64,000 bases of DNA from positions 1 through 64,000 of the forward strand of contig JAHDVF020000733.1 of the NCBI GenBank assembly GCA_022606425.2, written 5' to 3'. Position numbers and translations under genes: made by a program. Each line of letters starts with the position of its first letter. Positions within the stretch are counted from its first letter, which is position 1. Source of the stretch: Lepidostoma basale (Eukaryota > Arthropoda > Insecta > Trichoptera > Lepidostomatidae). Below the pieces are notes generated by a model that saw only the letters and a list, made by a program, of their open reading frames with translations, was not told the DNA's origin and ran no database searches. Below are positions 29,361 to 39,275 of this stretch, piece after piece.

Positions 29361-29423
29361 TTTTTAATATTTTTATTTTATTTTGTAGATTTAACGAAGT
29401 TATTTTCAATTTCCTAAGTATAC

Positions 29424-29879
29424 AGCTTATCTTGAATATTTTTATGGTTTCATGAGCAATTATACAAAACTACATTTTAAATCATGTTGTGAATCGTATA
29501 TTTTTTAAGTTCATAACTTTTTTTAAATTCATAAAGTTCCATTGAATAGTAATATTGTTATTATGGCATTGTATTATATTCGTAATTGAATTCAGAGCGT
29601 GCTCCGAGTGGGAGGAAGCCAGTAGCGGCCAAATAATATGAACCTCGCACATAATACGTTCCTAGAACTGGTACCCGAAACGCGAACATTGCTATAATGG
29701 TTCTCGGAAACCGAAATTTCGACATTCGTTTTAAGCGGTTCACTTCGCGTATCAATCCTCAGGGCTAAATGTCTTTGAAATTGTCACAAGGGCGATTAAA
29801 ATGGAATTCCGACTATCCGATAAGTGCAAGTATTGACTACTTTGTGTTGTACTTCTTTGTGTTAAAGGCTTCTTCTTTT
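29424..29879. other. Unassigned sequence
   Basis: Frame 29561-29755 (minus, 64 codons) has no motif. Nothing else recognised. Confidence 0.4.
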
Positions 29880-30255
29880 GCTTTATTTCGGAGTGTGTTA
29901 TGTTATTTATCGGAGCCTGTTCTTAGGATGTAGATGTCCAACTGTCTCGCCATCTTTTGTGTGGTCTTCCTGAAGGTCCATTTTCTGTTGGTACTTTATT
30001 TGCCGCTTTACATATCACTCTTTCAGAACATGCTACCTCCACATGATCTCTTTAGTAGCGTCTTCTCAGTTTTCTCCATCTCGCGACATCTTCCACATTG
30101 CAGATCTTTCTTATTTCGGAATTTATTACTCTGTCTCTGAGTCTCGTTCCCGCAACGGATCGGAGGGTCCTCATTTCTATGGTTCTTAAAAGATATTTTG
30201 TTTTGTTGGCGTAAGCCCTTGTTTTGATTCCATATGTCATTATTGTCATTATTGA
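29880..30255 (-). mobile_element. RTE-like LINE (family D), minus strand
   Basis: Minus strand: MTYGIKTRAYANKTKYLLRT, IEMRTLRSVAGTRLRDRVIN, SEIRKICNVEDVARWRKLRR, then after a frameshift RDHVEVACSER and PSGRPHKRWRDSWTS, and a degraded GAAGAA tail (TTCTTCTTTTGC at 29870). Confidence 0.75.
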
Positions 30256-30289
30256 ACGAACGCATGTCTAGTAGATTCGTATTTGTGTT

Positions 30290-30655
30290 GAAGGCAACTC
30301 GATCAAATAGCTTCTGCTCAGAAGTCCGCCATCTGGACTGCACTGCCAGATACTCCTCTGAGCTTGTCACAGGGCACTCCATTACACGGATTGGTCCATG
30401 CCGCAGTTGCAGAGCGTCGTACCACTCTGAATGATACCACATCTCGTCATGTTGTCTCTGGATCTACTAACACGTGTGCACGTTTGGCTTAGGGTCCTCC
30501 AGGTTTTCTTGGTAATTCTTATCCTGGCAGTAGGGACTCCGTGGGTATTATTCAATTTAGGAATCCAAAGCTTTAACTCCATCTATCCAATCTCTCGACC
30601 TCATGAGACATTTGCAGTGGTAATATGTCATCAATTTTATGTGGAGTTTTACTGT
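30290..30655 (-). mobile_element. LINE C-terminal cysteine-rich fragment
   Basis: Minus strand: ISWRTLSQTCTRVSRSRDNM-like residues, TRCGIIQSGTTLCNCGMDQS, then VMECPVTSSEEYLAVQ. LNRxRTGxxR...CxCGxxQTxxHxxxxCPxT is the C-terminal zinc-finger-like end of several LINE clades. Frameshifts present; the family D copy at 29880 lies directly downstream. Confidence 0.6.
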
Positions 30656-30689
30656 TGAAACAAAAATTAAATAAACATTTTATAAAGCA

Positions 30690-31480
30690 CAAAACAAACT
30701 AACTAAAACACAATTTCCTCGAAAGGATGGGCAGAGAGAATAGCACGACACGCTACTCTATCCTGATATACCTCTCTAGCTTACTCCACATTCTGCTTAG
30801 TCCCTAACATGGCCGACCTTTACAATTTGATTAATTCAGTTATGTCATATTTTTATTTACTCCGTTATCTATTCATTTCGTTAACGTACACTTTATTAAC
30901 CATTCTTTCTCTATCCATGCGTTCCATATGTCCAAACCAACGAAATTTTCCTTTCATGATTTTGTTCATAATACATACTTCCGCTTTACATTTCTTCCTG
31001 AAATTAGCATTTGAATTTCTGCCATACTCGTACATCGTTTTCTCACGCATACTCCTAAGAGACCGAGCCGAAGAGACCAGAGCAATCAAGACCATGTACG
31101 CGTCTAGACCGACTGGAGTAAGACTTCTAGGAAGGCCTAGACAGCGCCTAATGGACAATGTTCTGGCTGATCTGGCTAGGTTGGGCGAATCGGACTGCTG
31201 GGAGCAAAAGGCGCAGGATCGAGGAGCTTGGCGAAAAATCATCAAGGAGGCTAAAACTCTTAAAGAGTTGTATGGCCATAGGAAGTAGTAGAAGTTGAAC
31301 TTTACTACCGCATTTATTCTGCTCTCATCAATCTTCTGCCAATTTCTGTGCCTCGCTTCCATCCATAAGGGTTGGAACTAGAACTTCTTTGCGACCAAGT
31401 GATAAAGTACAAATATAGTATATAAGCTGAAACGGTAGTCCACAACGGCGTTCTTGGTCAACCCTCTTGTATGGAAATGA
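30690..31480 (-). mobile_element. RTE-like LINE (family B), interrupted by another LINE end
   Basis: 3' part (30690-31055): NKIMKGKFRWFGHMERMDRE, RMVNKVYVNEMNR and the degraded 3' terminus at 30700-30790. Upstream part (31290-31480): MEARHRNWQKIDESRINAV, plus ELLFQP-like remnants. The family J fragment at 31056-31289, in opposite orientation, breaks the reading between RINAV and RSMREKTMYEY. Confidence 0.78.
31056..31289 (+). mobile_element. RTE-like LINE C-terminus (family J), nested
   Basis: RAEETRAIKTMYASRPTGVR, LLGRPRQRLMDNVLADLARL, GESDCWEQKAQDRGAWRKII, KEAKTLKELYGHRK and stop. GRPRQRW.D.V..DL..L....W...AQDR..WR.iV.EAK is a recognisable RTE-type end. The 159-codon frame at 30809-31288 is a chimera of minus-strand family B sequence and this segment. 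Confidence 0.75.
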
Positions 31481-31577
31481 ATCACGGTACTGACAACGTA
31501 GGATATGTTTCAACAAAACAAATTAAAGTTAAATCAAAATATTAAAGTATTTTAATATTCTTCTTCTTCTTTTTCTT

Positions 31578-31800
31578 CTAGTGCAATGTCATGGGGTCAT
31601 GTGCTAAGGGGATAAAAATACCACCTCCTCCGGCTGATAATCATGGGCAAGATAGAGGGACGGTAGAAGGCTGTAGTCCTGGCTGCGGAATATAAGGGAT
31701 TGGAATGAGGAGAGTTGAGACCCTGTTCCAAGTAGCGCAGGGCAGAGATGCTTTCACTGCAGTAATGACCAATGTTGGAGGATCTGACATGGCCTAAGAA
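31578..31800 (+). mobile_element. RTE-like LINE (family F) fragment 1
   Basis: SWGHVLRG, YHLLRLIIMGKIEGR, AQGRDAFTAVMTNVGGSDMA, matching LGHILRG...LILEGKIEGRRGPGR...AEVIANIGGT in the next copy. TTCTTCTTCTTTTTCTTC just before it looks like a family D tail in opposite orientation with its body lost. Confidence 0.65.
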
Positions 31801-31859
31801 AAAGTGTTTTAATAAAATATTTCTGAAAATAAGTTTTAATTACTCAAGTAACAGCATTT

Positions 31860-32250
31860 GAAATGTGGCTCCATCGCCGAATGCTCAGTATTCCCTGGAC
31901 AGACATGGTTACCAATACCGAAGTCTTGAGGCGAGCTAGAGTTGACAGGGAACTGTTATCAACTATCAAGGTTCAAACGATCTCACATCTGGGTCATATA
32001 CTGCGAGGGGGAAAAGTAAACTTCCTCTTCTCTTCTTGGACTGCTTCTCCAACTGATATTGGAAGGGAAAATTGAGGGACGTCGAGGGCCCGGAAGGAGA
32101 CAGATGTACTGGCTGCGAAACGTGAGGGAGTAGACCGGCATCCGAGGTGTGGAGGAGCTGTTCCGAGCGGCGCAGGACAGGGACAGGTTCGCCGAGGTGA
32201 TCGCCAACATTGGGGGGACGCGAAAGGGCACTTGAAGAAGAAGAAGAAAT
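31860..32250 (+). mobile_element. RTE-like LINE (family F), best copy
   Basis: EMWLHRRMLSIPWTDMVTNT, EVLRRARVDRELLSTIKVQT, ISHLGHILRGGK, then after a frameshift LLQLILEGKIEGRRGPGRRQ, MYWLRNVRE, GVEELFRAAQDRDRFAEVIA, NIGGTRKGT, stop and a GAAGAAGAAGAAA tail. The xMWxxRRMLxIxWTDxxxNxEVLxR...R.LGHxxR block is common in RTE-type LINEs. Confidence 0.82.
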
Positions 32251-32619
32251 GTTGTGAAACTGTTTTTCCTGCGTTTTATTTTGTGAGTCGGCGACTTGAA
32301 AGAGTCTTGGATCATTCTAAATGTATGAAAACATCATAAACTATGAAATGACAGAATAATTATTTGTTTACCTAACTCCCAACAATGTCAATAAGCCAGT
32401 ATCTTCACAAGATTGATACTGCTATCGGGATGTCATAAAAGGCAGGTTTTGCGTATTATTGGACGACTGATATCCCTTATCAATATTCCCAAACATTCTT
32501 GGATGATCTCCTATCTAGGTTTATTCTTTGATAAGATACAAATAAAAATTCCGCTAAGTCTTGTACTTTTCCATAAACCTAAAATTTCCATTAAAGCGCA
32601 ATTTGAAGATTTGACAGAG
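32251..32619. other. Unassigned sequence
   Basis: Possibly old family F coding sequence on the basis of position, but no motif can be read before 32620. Confidence 0.35.
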
Positions 32620-32800
32620 AATGATCAAATGCTACGTCTGGTCAATACTTTCTTGTGTATATTGTGTTGAATCTTGGACCTTAAAAGTTGGTATCATGGG
32701 TCGGTTGGAGTTTGAAATGTGGCTGGATATGGCTATGAATATAAATGTTCTCCAGAGAGCCAGAGCTGATTGGGAATTGTTGGCAAATATTTATCTGTTT
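32620..32800 (+). mobile_element. RTE-like LINE (family F) fragment 2
   Basis: VESWTLKVGIMGRLEFEMWL, DMAMNINVLQRARADWELLA. These match YGCESWTLKxxxxxRLEAFEMW...RRM in the family. It ends where a minus-strand copy begins, giving a tail-less inverted pair. Confidence 0.7.
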
Positions 32801-32814
32801 CCCCTTATAATTTC

Positions 32815-33215
32815 ATGTCCCTTTTTATATTTTGTTCTCTATCCTGCGCCATTTGGAACATGTTCTGAACTCTTGTTATTCCTGTCCACTCTTTAATGTT
32901 CCGCAGCCAGGACAGCTGACTTCTATCAACTCCCCGACGTCCCTCTTCTTAACCCATTAATATCAATCAAAAGAGATGATATTTTTCTCCCCTTAGCATA
33001 TGACCCAAATATGAGACCTTTCTAATTTTCACACTCGACAACAGCTCTCTATTGGCTCTGGCTCTCTGTAGTACGTCTGCATTACTGACCCTATCGGTCC
33101 ACGGTATACGGAGCATTCTGCGGTATATCCACAGCTCGAACCGGTTCATTACATTCACTTTTAGAGTCAGGTTTCGCAGCCATATAGTAGAACATACCAT
33201 ATATAACATTTAATA
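32815..33215 (-). mobile_element. RTE-like LINE (family F) fragment 3, inverted
   Basis: Minus strand: RNLTLKVNVMNRFELWIYRR, MLRIPWTDRVSNADVLQRAR, ANRELLSSVKIRKVSYLGHM, LRGEKYHLF, then after a frameshift EEGRRGVDRSQLSWLRNIKE. The frame 32967-33209 is open for 80 codons. Confidence 0.78.
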
Positions 33216-33284
33216 ATTCTTTGTCGGAGTTTCCAGTTAAAATTTTAACTATAACTTTGTATTTTGCATCCACGGCTGGACATA

Positions 33285-33530
33285 GAGGAAAATGTCATAT
33301 TTCTGTAATGTGATAAGGGGAGAAAAAGATAAATCGTTGCAACTGATCACCGAGGGAAAAATAGATTGGTCTATGAGGTGTTGGTAGGAGTCGAATCTCT
33401 TGGCTCTAGAACACAAGGTATCGGCTTGCCAGGAGATTTGAGGAGCTGTTTAGAGCTGTCAGGGATAGAGATGCCTACTATCAAGTAACAATCGACGTCG
33501 GGGGGACCTGATATGCCACAAAAAAAAGAA
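33285..33530 (+). mobile_element. RTE-like LINE (family F) fragment 4, 3' end
   Basis: Out-of-frame remnants of LLQLITEGKIDWSMRCW, LRSCLELSGIEMPTIK and DVGGT followed by GACCTGATATGCCAC, the family F 3' terminus also seen at 4938-4965. Confidence 0.6.
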
Positions 33531-33583
33531 AGCGCCAAAAAGTTGCAGAAAGAAAATTCCATACATACTAGTGTATTTGTTAA

Positions 33584-33840
33584 CTACCTTCATGGCCGAG
33601 TGGTAAGTGCTTTGACTCCCACACCAAAGGTCCCGGGTTCGATTCCCGACGATGGCAGTGTGACTCTCCCACTGTCTTTGATCTGGTGTAGAATTTACGT
33701 GACAAGAAAATCGCGATAGATTAGAGCTACCTATCACATGTCATGATAACCAATATGATAGCTTATACCATTTACATCGTTTTTGCTAACGCTGTAACGA
33801 TGTTTAAGAGGGATTTGACAAAATAATAATAACAATAATT
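33584..33840 (+). mobile_element. tRNA-derived SINE A, full length
   Basis: Box A TGGCCGAGTGGT and box B GGGTTCGATTCCC intact; the polymerase III promoter is consensus here. Tail AGAGGGATTTGACAAAAT plus AAT/AAC repeats. Confidence 0.9.
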
Positions 33841-33939
33841 TGTGAAAAAAACATATTTCTAGATTTTAACAAGCATGAAAATTATCTATGTAAAATAGAG
33901 ATACCTTTTACATAATATTTTGTTAACATGTTTCTATTC

Positions 33940-34185
33940 TATCCTCGGTAGAGAAGCAGATTCTGGAGGGACCACATCGAGAGAATGGATCCAGCAAGAA
34001 TTCCTACTAGGTATCGTGATGCACGAGACTCCAGAGGGCCGTCGACCACCAGGACGACCACCAAAGAGATGGAGAGAAGGCTGGTCGTCTTCATCACAGG
34101 AAGAAAGTTGATATTCTGTATAAACAATCATTCGTTTTGATATTCTGCATAAAGATATACAATCAGAAGAAGAAGAAAAAGAAGA
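33940..34185 (+). mobile_element. RTE-like LINE (family D) C-terminus and tail
   Basis: RFWRDHIERMDPARIPTRYR-like codons, then MHETPEGRRPPGRPPKRWRE, GWSSSSQEES, stop. The 3' UTR segment TTGATATTCTG(T/C)ATAAA is duplicated (34109-34125 and 34139-34155) before the GAAGAAGAAGAAAAAGAAG tail. Confidence 0.8.
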
Positions 34186-34569
34186 TGTTTCTATTTTGAT
34201 TTGCGTAATTCGCAACAATTTTAGTATAAACCTGTGATCAATTACAGATTTTTTAAATGCGTGTTGCAAATCCCGGATTTTTCCCTCCTATACCGAATAA
34301 ATTATTTTTATAAGTATGTGTATCCAATTAAATAATTTCAATTCCAAGAAACTGTGGGAGGTAACGATCGAAATAACCCAGATTGGTCCCTTTTATGAAC
34401 CCATCGACCTTTACGAATTTGGTGCAGACCCACGGAATGGTTCGTTACCGGACACCGAACTTGCTCGGGACATTTTTTGTACCTTTTCTCAAACCCATCA
34501 GTATAAGATTACAAGGGATATAACTCTATTCCTATTTTCTTAATTGGGGAAATGTGTGAATTAGATAAA
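34186..34569. other. Unassigned sequence
   Basis: The frame 34316-34543 (75 codons) has no known motif and no other copy here. Confidence 0.4.
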
Positions 34570-35345
34570 CTTACTAACCATCACCCCGTCTCCCCGTAGG
34601 GGTAGGCAGAAAAATTGGACCGCCACACTATTCTGTCCTCACAAACATCTCTTGCATCCTCTACATTCATACATCGTGTCATGCATGCACGTCGATTTCT
34701 TTGACTCCTCACGTGACAGACATTTAATATTTGATTGATTTGATAGTGGCATATTTTCCTCTACCTTCCTCTATTTCTAGCTCCGATCACGTCGTTTACA
34801 TATATAGGTGTGTTTTTTTAGAGGTTTGGTTTTTAAACTGGCAACATTGTTTCTACAGACTGTCAATTTGACAGTTGACAGTTGATTTGTAGTCAGTACG
34901 TTTTTTCCATTTCACCCAGTTGCTCGATAAAGTTGTCGAAAATTGGACTTCACGATTGTGCTTCATTCGAGCTAGCCGTGGCGCTCATATGCCTGAAATC
35001 ATATTTAAACAATAATGGCATAAAATTATCTATTAAATAAAGCCAATATCAAAGACATTACCATTATATTTTTTATTCATTTTTAATTTGAATACTTCTA
35101 AAAAAACACCCAAACACACATTGTTATATAAACCTTCTTCACCATTCTGTCTTCACTCATTATTTACAAATGTCCAAACCATCTAAACGACCCTTTCATT
35201 TTTTTATTCGTAACACTTTCATTCGCACCGCATTCACTCATTATAATTATGCATTGGACACTCCACTTCCACATATCGGGTCAGTACAAGAACACCATTG
35301 CGCACTTCCACCTTAGCTTTTTTGGAAAATATTTTGTTTGCGATC
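34570..35345 (-). mobile_element. RTE-like LINE (family A), interrupted by a MITE
   Basis: The 3' part (34570-34802) and upstream part (35117-35345) are collinear with family A: 3' hairpin, KRYARLHDT-type and GRG(R)-type codons, then ENEE, NERVMNK, SECGANESVTN and the NLSKKAKV region at the right end. The intervening 314 bp is a separate DNA element. Confidence 0.75.
34803..35116. mobile_element. MITE with T-rich TIRs inside a family A LINE
   Basis: Left end GGTGTGTTTTTTTAGAGGTT and the complement of the right end, GGGTGTTTTTTTAGAAGTAT, are similar inverted termini. TATATA-type sequence lies at both junctions. Internal CTGTCAATTTGACAGTTGAC forms a small stem. No transposase. The superfamily is not clear. 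Confidence 0.6.
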
Positions 35346-35811
35346 TCAACATAACATATTAGATACAGTTATAAAACATAAATTAAAAAAGGGTATTTTA
35401 TATGATTTTGTGTTGCGATCATATTGCTTAAGTGGTTATCTTTGTCAACCAATCAGAACTGCGAGAATATTACTTGATACTTGTTACTATTTTTACAGAA
35501 ATGGATCGGCCAGTCCACACACGAGTGTTTTATTTTGTATTAGATGTACTTGTAAAAAAAAATCTCGGTTCACACACTTGTCCTGACTCTCTATCCACTC
35601 CTGGCGCGAGTCCAGATGGTGAATCACACACGGCCAATGGCGGCAACACTTAACCATTCGTTTAATTAAACCACACAACGCAACCAGAGATAAATGCAGT
35701 TTAAGTGATTAAGGAAAACATTTAAAAAAATATTATTTTGAAATTCATAATTTAAAAAGCTATATGAATATTTTCTGTTTGACATTAAATTCCACTTTTG
35801 GATAAATATAG
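35346..35811. other. Unassigned sequence
   Basis: Overlapping plus-strand frames (35338-35653) lack motifs. Nothing else recognised. Confidence 0.4.
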
Positions 35812-35924
35812 TTAGTCTTTGTATTACAACACTTTTTATTTTTACTGAATTCAGACATGTTTCGGTTACCTTTATCAATGTATTCAATTTTAAGTTAAAA
35901 TTGTATACATTTTAACTTAAAATT

Positions 35925-36480
35925 GTAATTCTATTGTAATTCTATCCAAAAAAGCTAGAATGGCAGTGCACAATGGTGTTCTTCTACCGACCCTTATGTA
36001 TGGAAGCGAAGCATGGAACTGGCAAAGGAAGGATGAAAATAGAATAAATGCAGTTGAAATGAGATCTCTTAGACGAATGTGTGGATATTCTGTGTATGAT
36101 AGAGTGTCGAATGAAAATATAAGAAGTGAATGCGGTGCGAATGATGGTGTCATGAACAAAACAATGAAAGGATCATTAAGATGGTTTGGACATATGGAAA
36201 GAATGAATGAAGAAAGAATGGTAAAAAAATTATATGTTAATGATGTAAATGGTAACAGAAATAGAGGAAGACCGAGGAAAACGTGGCACGATCAAATAAA
36301 TCAAATATTGAATGTCGGCCATGTGAGGAGTCAGAGAAATCGACGCGCGTGCATGACACGATGTATGAATGTTGAGGAAGCGAGAGAACTATGTCAGGAA
36401 AGAAAGGTGTGGCAGTCCATTCTTTCTGCCTACCCCTTCGGGGAGACGGCGTGATGGTTAGTTAGTTAGTTAGTTAGTTA
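35925..36480 (+). mobile_element. RTE-like LINE (family A), most intact C-terminal ORF
   Basis: Frame 35960-36454 (164 codons): MAVHNGVLLPTLMYGSEAWN, WQRKDENRINAVEMRSLRRM, CGYSVYDRVSNENIRSECGA, NDGVMNKTMKGSLRWFGHME, NRGRPRKTWHDQINQILNVG, then VWQSILSAYPFGETA and stop. The 3' end has CCCCTTCGGGG, GACGGCGTGATGG and six or seven GTTA units. This region lies C-terminal to the reverse transcriptase of RTE-like elements and its function is unknown. The copy is 5'-truncated and sits in the loop of the HH-E palindrome. Confidence 0.88.
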
Positions 36481-36487
36481 GTTAATT

Positions 36488-36536
36488 GTATACATTGATA
36501 AAGGTTACTTGTAACCGAAACATGTCTGAGTTCAGT
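36488..36536 (+). ncRNA. Hammerhead-ribozyme-like motif (HH-E)
   Basis: UUGUAUACA (stem I), UUGAUAA (36495-36501), extra A, GGUUAC-UU-GUAACC (6 perfect pairs), GAAACAUGUC (GUC 36524-36526), UGAGUUCAG. Stem I pairs at 7 of 9 positions. The mirror copy on the minus strand is 35878-35848. Core deviations from CUGANGA: U at 3 and A at 8, shared by both arms. Confidence 0.45.
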
Positions 36537-36637
36537 AAAAATAAAAAGTGTAGTAATACAAAGTGTAACTATATTTAATCAAATATGAATCCACAACAAA
36601 AAGTGAAGGCGAATATAGAAGAAAAACATTTCCTCAA

Positions 36638-37105
36638 ACTAACTAACTAACTAACTAACCCCGAAGGAAGAGGCAGAAAGTATGGACTGCCACACTTTTC
36701 TTTCCTGACATATTCCTCAGCATTCATACATCGTGTCATGCAAGCGCGTCGATTTCTCTGGCTTCTCACGTGGCCGACATTCAATATTTGATTTGTTTGA
36801 TCGTGCCTCGTTTTCCTAGGTCTTCCTCTATTTCTAGTTCCATTTACATCGTTAACATATAATTTTTTTTACCATTCTTTCTTCATTAATTCTTTCCATG
36901 TGTCCAAACCATCTCAACGACCCTTTCATTATTTTGCTCATGACACCATCATTCGCACCGCATTCACTTCTTATATTTTCATTCGACACTTTATCATACA
37001 CAGAGTATCCACACATTCGTCTAAGATATCTCATTTCTACTGCTTTTATTCTACTTTCATCCTTTTTTGCCAGTTACATGCTTCGCTTCCATACAATAAT
37101 CAAGT
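36638..37105 (-). mobile_element. RTE-like LINE (family A), minus strand
   Basis: AACTAACTAACTAACTAAC tail, then minus-strand coding: RYLRRMCGYSVYDKVSNENI, RSECGANDGVMSKIMKGSLR, WFGHMERINEERMVKK. The terminal hairpin is partly deleted (CCCCGAAGGAAGAGG). Confidence 0.8.
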
Positions 37106-37107
37106 CG

Positions 37108-37236
37108 GATAAATTGACGTGCTCGCATGAACGATGTATGAATGTTGAAGAATCAATAAATATGTCAGGAAAGAGCGGTGTGGTAGCCCATTCTTTCCGC
37201 CTACCCCTTAGAGAAATGGGGTGGTGGTAAGTTAGT
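37108..37236 (+). mobile_element. RTE-like LINE (family A) 3' end, opposite orientation
   Basis: CGATGTATGAATGTTGAAGA, AAGAGCGGTGTGGTAGCCCA, TTCTTTCCGCCTACCCCTTA, GGGGTGGTGGTAAGTTAG. It abuts the minus-strand copy ending at 37105, so the two form a composite with LINE tails at both outer ends. Confidence 0.72.
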
Positions 37237-38280
37237 TTTTTCTATCAAAAAGAAAAAAGTTTTATATTATTAATTTTTAGATATCTTTCGGTATTTTTTA
37301 TGTAACAATTTAATTTGGAATCGTCGAGAAAAATTCTTGTTGAACCCGCAAAAAACCTATGCCTAAAAATCGGAAAATATTAAGAACCGCAGAGAAAATA
37401 TTTTTTTAAATAATTAATCTAATAAGGGAATTGAATTTACGTGGCTTAAAAACACAATATCCAGAGTTGTTACTGTTTGAAATTTTTAAAATTAAATTGA
37501 GATATTTTGATAAAATATGTCTTTAACTAATTAGCAAAATAACTATGATGAATTCGAATGAAGTGATATGTGCAGCTGCATAGTCTTCGCGAAAAAAAAA
37601 TTGTGCAGTGTTGTTTCAGTAGCTACTTTTTATAGTTTTTTTAGCTGTACATCAATCGTCACGAGTCGCCAATGACTCCTGCATTTGTATCAGTGGCGGG
37701 TTATTCCCGAGATTCATTACCCTTTGATTTGTTCTCATTGCACCCGTGATGCGATAAAGTAACGCACCCGATAAATGATTGTCGGTAGGTACTGCATGTT
37801 CGATAAAGTCACACATGTGTTCGTATTTCGTCATGCTTTTGTTTTCGAATTGAAATGTAAATTTGGAACACAAAGACAGCTGTGGATATCGCTGACAATG
37901 GTGAATTGAGGTTATGTTGATAATTTTTTTGTATTTTCATAATAATTTTTTTTTTTAAATTGTATACACTATTGGCGCACGATTTATTTATGAATAAAGC
38001 TAAAATAAAATTATGAATAGGTACATGAATAAGTATGACACTTATGATGCTGAATTCTTTTCAATATTAAGAAAATTTTCCTTTTGAACGTTGTTTGAAA
38101 AATGAGGTGTTCCAAAACCTGTTCAGTAGTTTGATTGCTCGACCAGTATCACCATTGGCAGATTGGTTCTGCATGTTGGGTCATAAATCTGTCTGTGCTG
38201 TTTCATTTTAAATTGGCGAATGCCGCCGGATTTTATTATTACATATTTTTTATTTTTTATAATTATTATTATTTTTATAT
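37237..38280. other. Unassigned AT-rich sequence
   Basis: More than 1 kb with no repeat shared within the window and no coding motif. A 73-codon minus frame at 37652-37873 is not recognisable. Candidate single-copy DNA. Confidence 0.4.
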
Positions 38281-38480
38281 ACAAAGGTCGTTTGAATCAA
38301 ATTACTGTAAACAATTTGTTTTATTTTAAGCTATTCTATTGATTCTCATGACACGTGATAGGCAGCTAATCTATTGCCATTTTATTGTCACGTGAATTCT
38401 ACACCAGAAGTCAGTGTGACAATCAAACTGCCATCGCTGGGAATAAAACCAGGACCTTCGGTATGACAGTCAAATGTATG
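38281..38480 (-). mobile_element. tRNA-derived SINE B, head truncated
   Basis: AGGTCGTTTGAATCAAATTA (B-type end) through CACGTGAATTCTACACCAGA to CTTCGGTATGACAGTCAAA. Box B is mutated (GGGAATAAAACCA) and box A is missing. Confidence 0.8.
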
Positions 38481-38559
38481 GCAGTAAAACAGAATTTTGA
38501 GCATTTACAAAATGTTTAATTTATTACCAGTTCGTTGTCAGTCGATAGTAATTAACAAA

Positions 38560-39275
38560 TTCTGAAATAACTTCCTTTGACTATCTTAAAGCCCTTAATT
38601 TACTTCTCAAAACTCTCCACCGAGAGTTCTTCCTGCAATGGCGCGTGGAATTATCCCATTGCATTCTTCTTGGACATGCTGGAGTCCAAAAGTCGCAGAT
38701 AAGGAGAGATGGGTTCACACTTACCCATTTCTTCAGACTTATCAGGGGATTCTTTGAGAATTCTGCCATCTTGGATGTTATCCATCTTTGTGTTCCGGAT
38801 GGTTACTTTGGCAGCGTCAGCACATAGTGTTTTAACTCCCAGCATGCAGAGCCAACCTGCCTCAGTAAGGTCAAACCATATTGGTGCGGAGAGCAATCAA
38901 ACAACTGAACTTGATCGCTTCGGAGATCGACGTCTATCATATTCAGAAGACAAATACTCTTGACTTTGGAGAGTATCTTGCATTCCTGATATTGAACTAT
39001 CTCTCATGCGTTCCTGGTATTATATGTTATATTTTACCTGTTCGCAATAGATGCCTTCAACTATTTCGGAGGGACACTCCGGGCCATACATTTAGCCCCA
39101 TCATAAAACAACTACCAAATCACATTCCAACAATGTTTCCTAGAGAAGTAAGAGGAATAGCCATTAGAGCTGAACCTCTGTAAGCCAGAAGATCCAAGTC
39201 CAAGTACAAGTAAACTATAATTGTTGTTTGTAAAATCTTTTGAGATAATAAACTGATTTGATTTGATTTAATTTG
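38560..39275 (+). mobile_element. CR1/Jockey-like LINE (family E) with nested Jockey fragment
   Basis: Degraded coding: LNFLLKTLHREFFLQWRVEL, SHCILLGHAGVQKSQIRRDG, FTLTHFFRLIRGFFENS, then EIDVYHIQK and the family 3' UTR, interrupted at 39065-39212, and the TGATTTGATTTGATTTAATT tail at 39249-39275. The FTLTHFFRLIRGFFENS block matches 23120-23170. Confidence 0.8.
39065..39212 (+). mobile_element. Jockey-type LINE 3' end, inserted with AACTAT duplication
   Basis: GGGACACTCCGGGCCATACA start, CCAACAATGTTTCCTAGAGA, GAGGAATAGCCATTAGAGCT, CCAGAAGATCCAAGTCCAAG tail. AACTAT is present at 39059-39064 and 39213-39218 and occurs once when the host 3' UTR is joined. Length 148 bp. Confidence 0.82.

Larger units (their letters stand above)
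29186..29423. mobile_element. HH-B palindrome with two hammerhead-like modules
   Basis: Arms run from TATACTTAGGTAATTGAAAA (29186) inward to 29290 and from about 29315 out to TTTTCAATTTCCTAAGTATA (29423): about 100 bp each with scattered mismatches and indels. Inner ends carry the modules listed separately (29248-29290 minus, 29317-29360 plus), placed head to head about 25 bp apart. There is no coding frame. Structure and size agree with a pair of truncated Penelope-type terminal repeats or a foldback element. Confidence 0.7.
35812..36568. mobile_element. HH-E palindrome split by a family A LINE
   Basis: Left arm GTCTTTGTATTACAACACTT...TTTATTTTTACTGAATTCAG, ACATGTTTCGGTTACC; right arm is its complement at 36488-36568 (ATAAAGGTTACTTGTAACCG, AAACATGTCTGAGTTCAGTA, GTGTAGTAATACAAAG). 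The LINE at 35925-36480 occupies the loop. Both inner ends hold hammerhead-like modules. Arms are about 75-80 bp. Confidence 0.75.

Noticed and set aside
30809..31288. 159-codon plus-strand frame as a possible gene
   Set aside because: The first half is antisense to a family B LINE and the second half is a family J LINE end; it is a chimera made by nested insertion.
30865..31362. 165-codon minus-strand frame
   Set aside because: Same locus: family B coding interrupted by antisense of the family J fragment, not a single protein.
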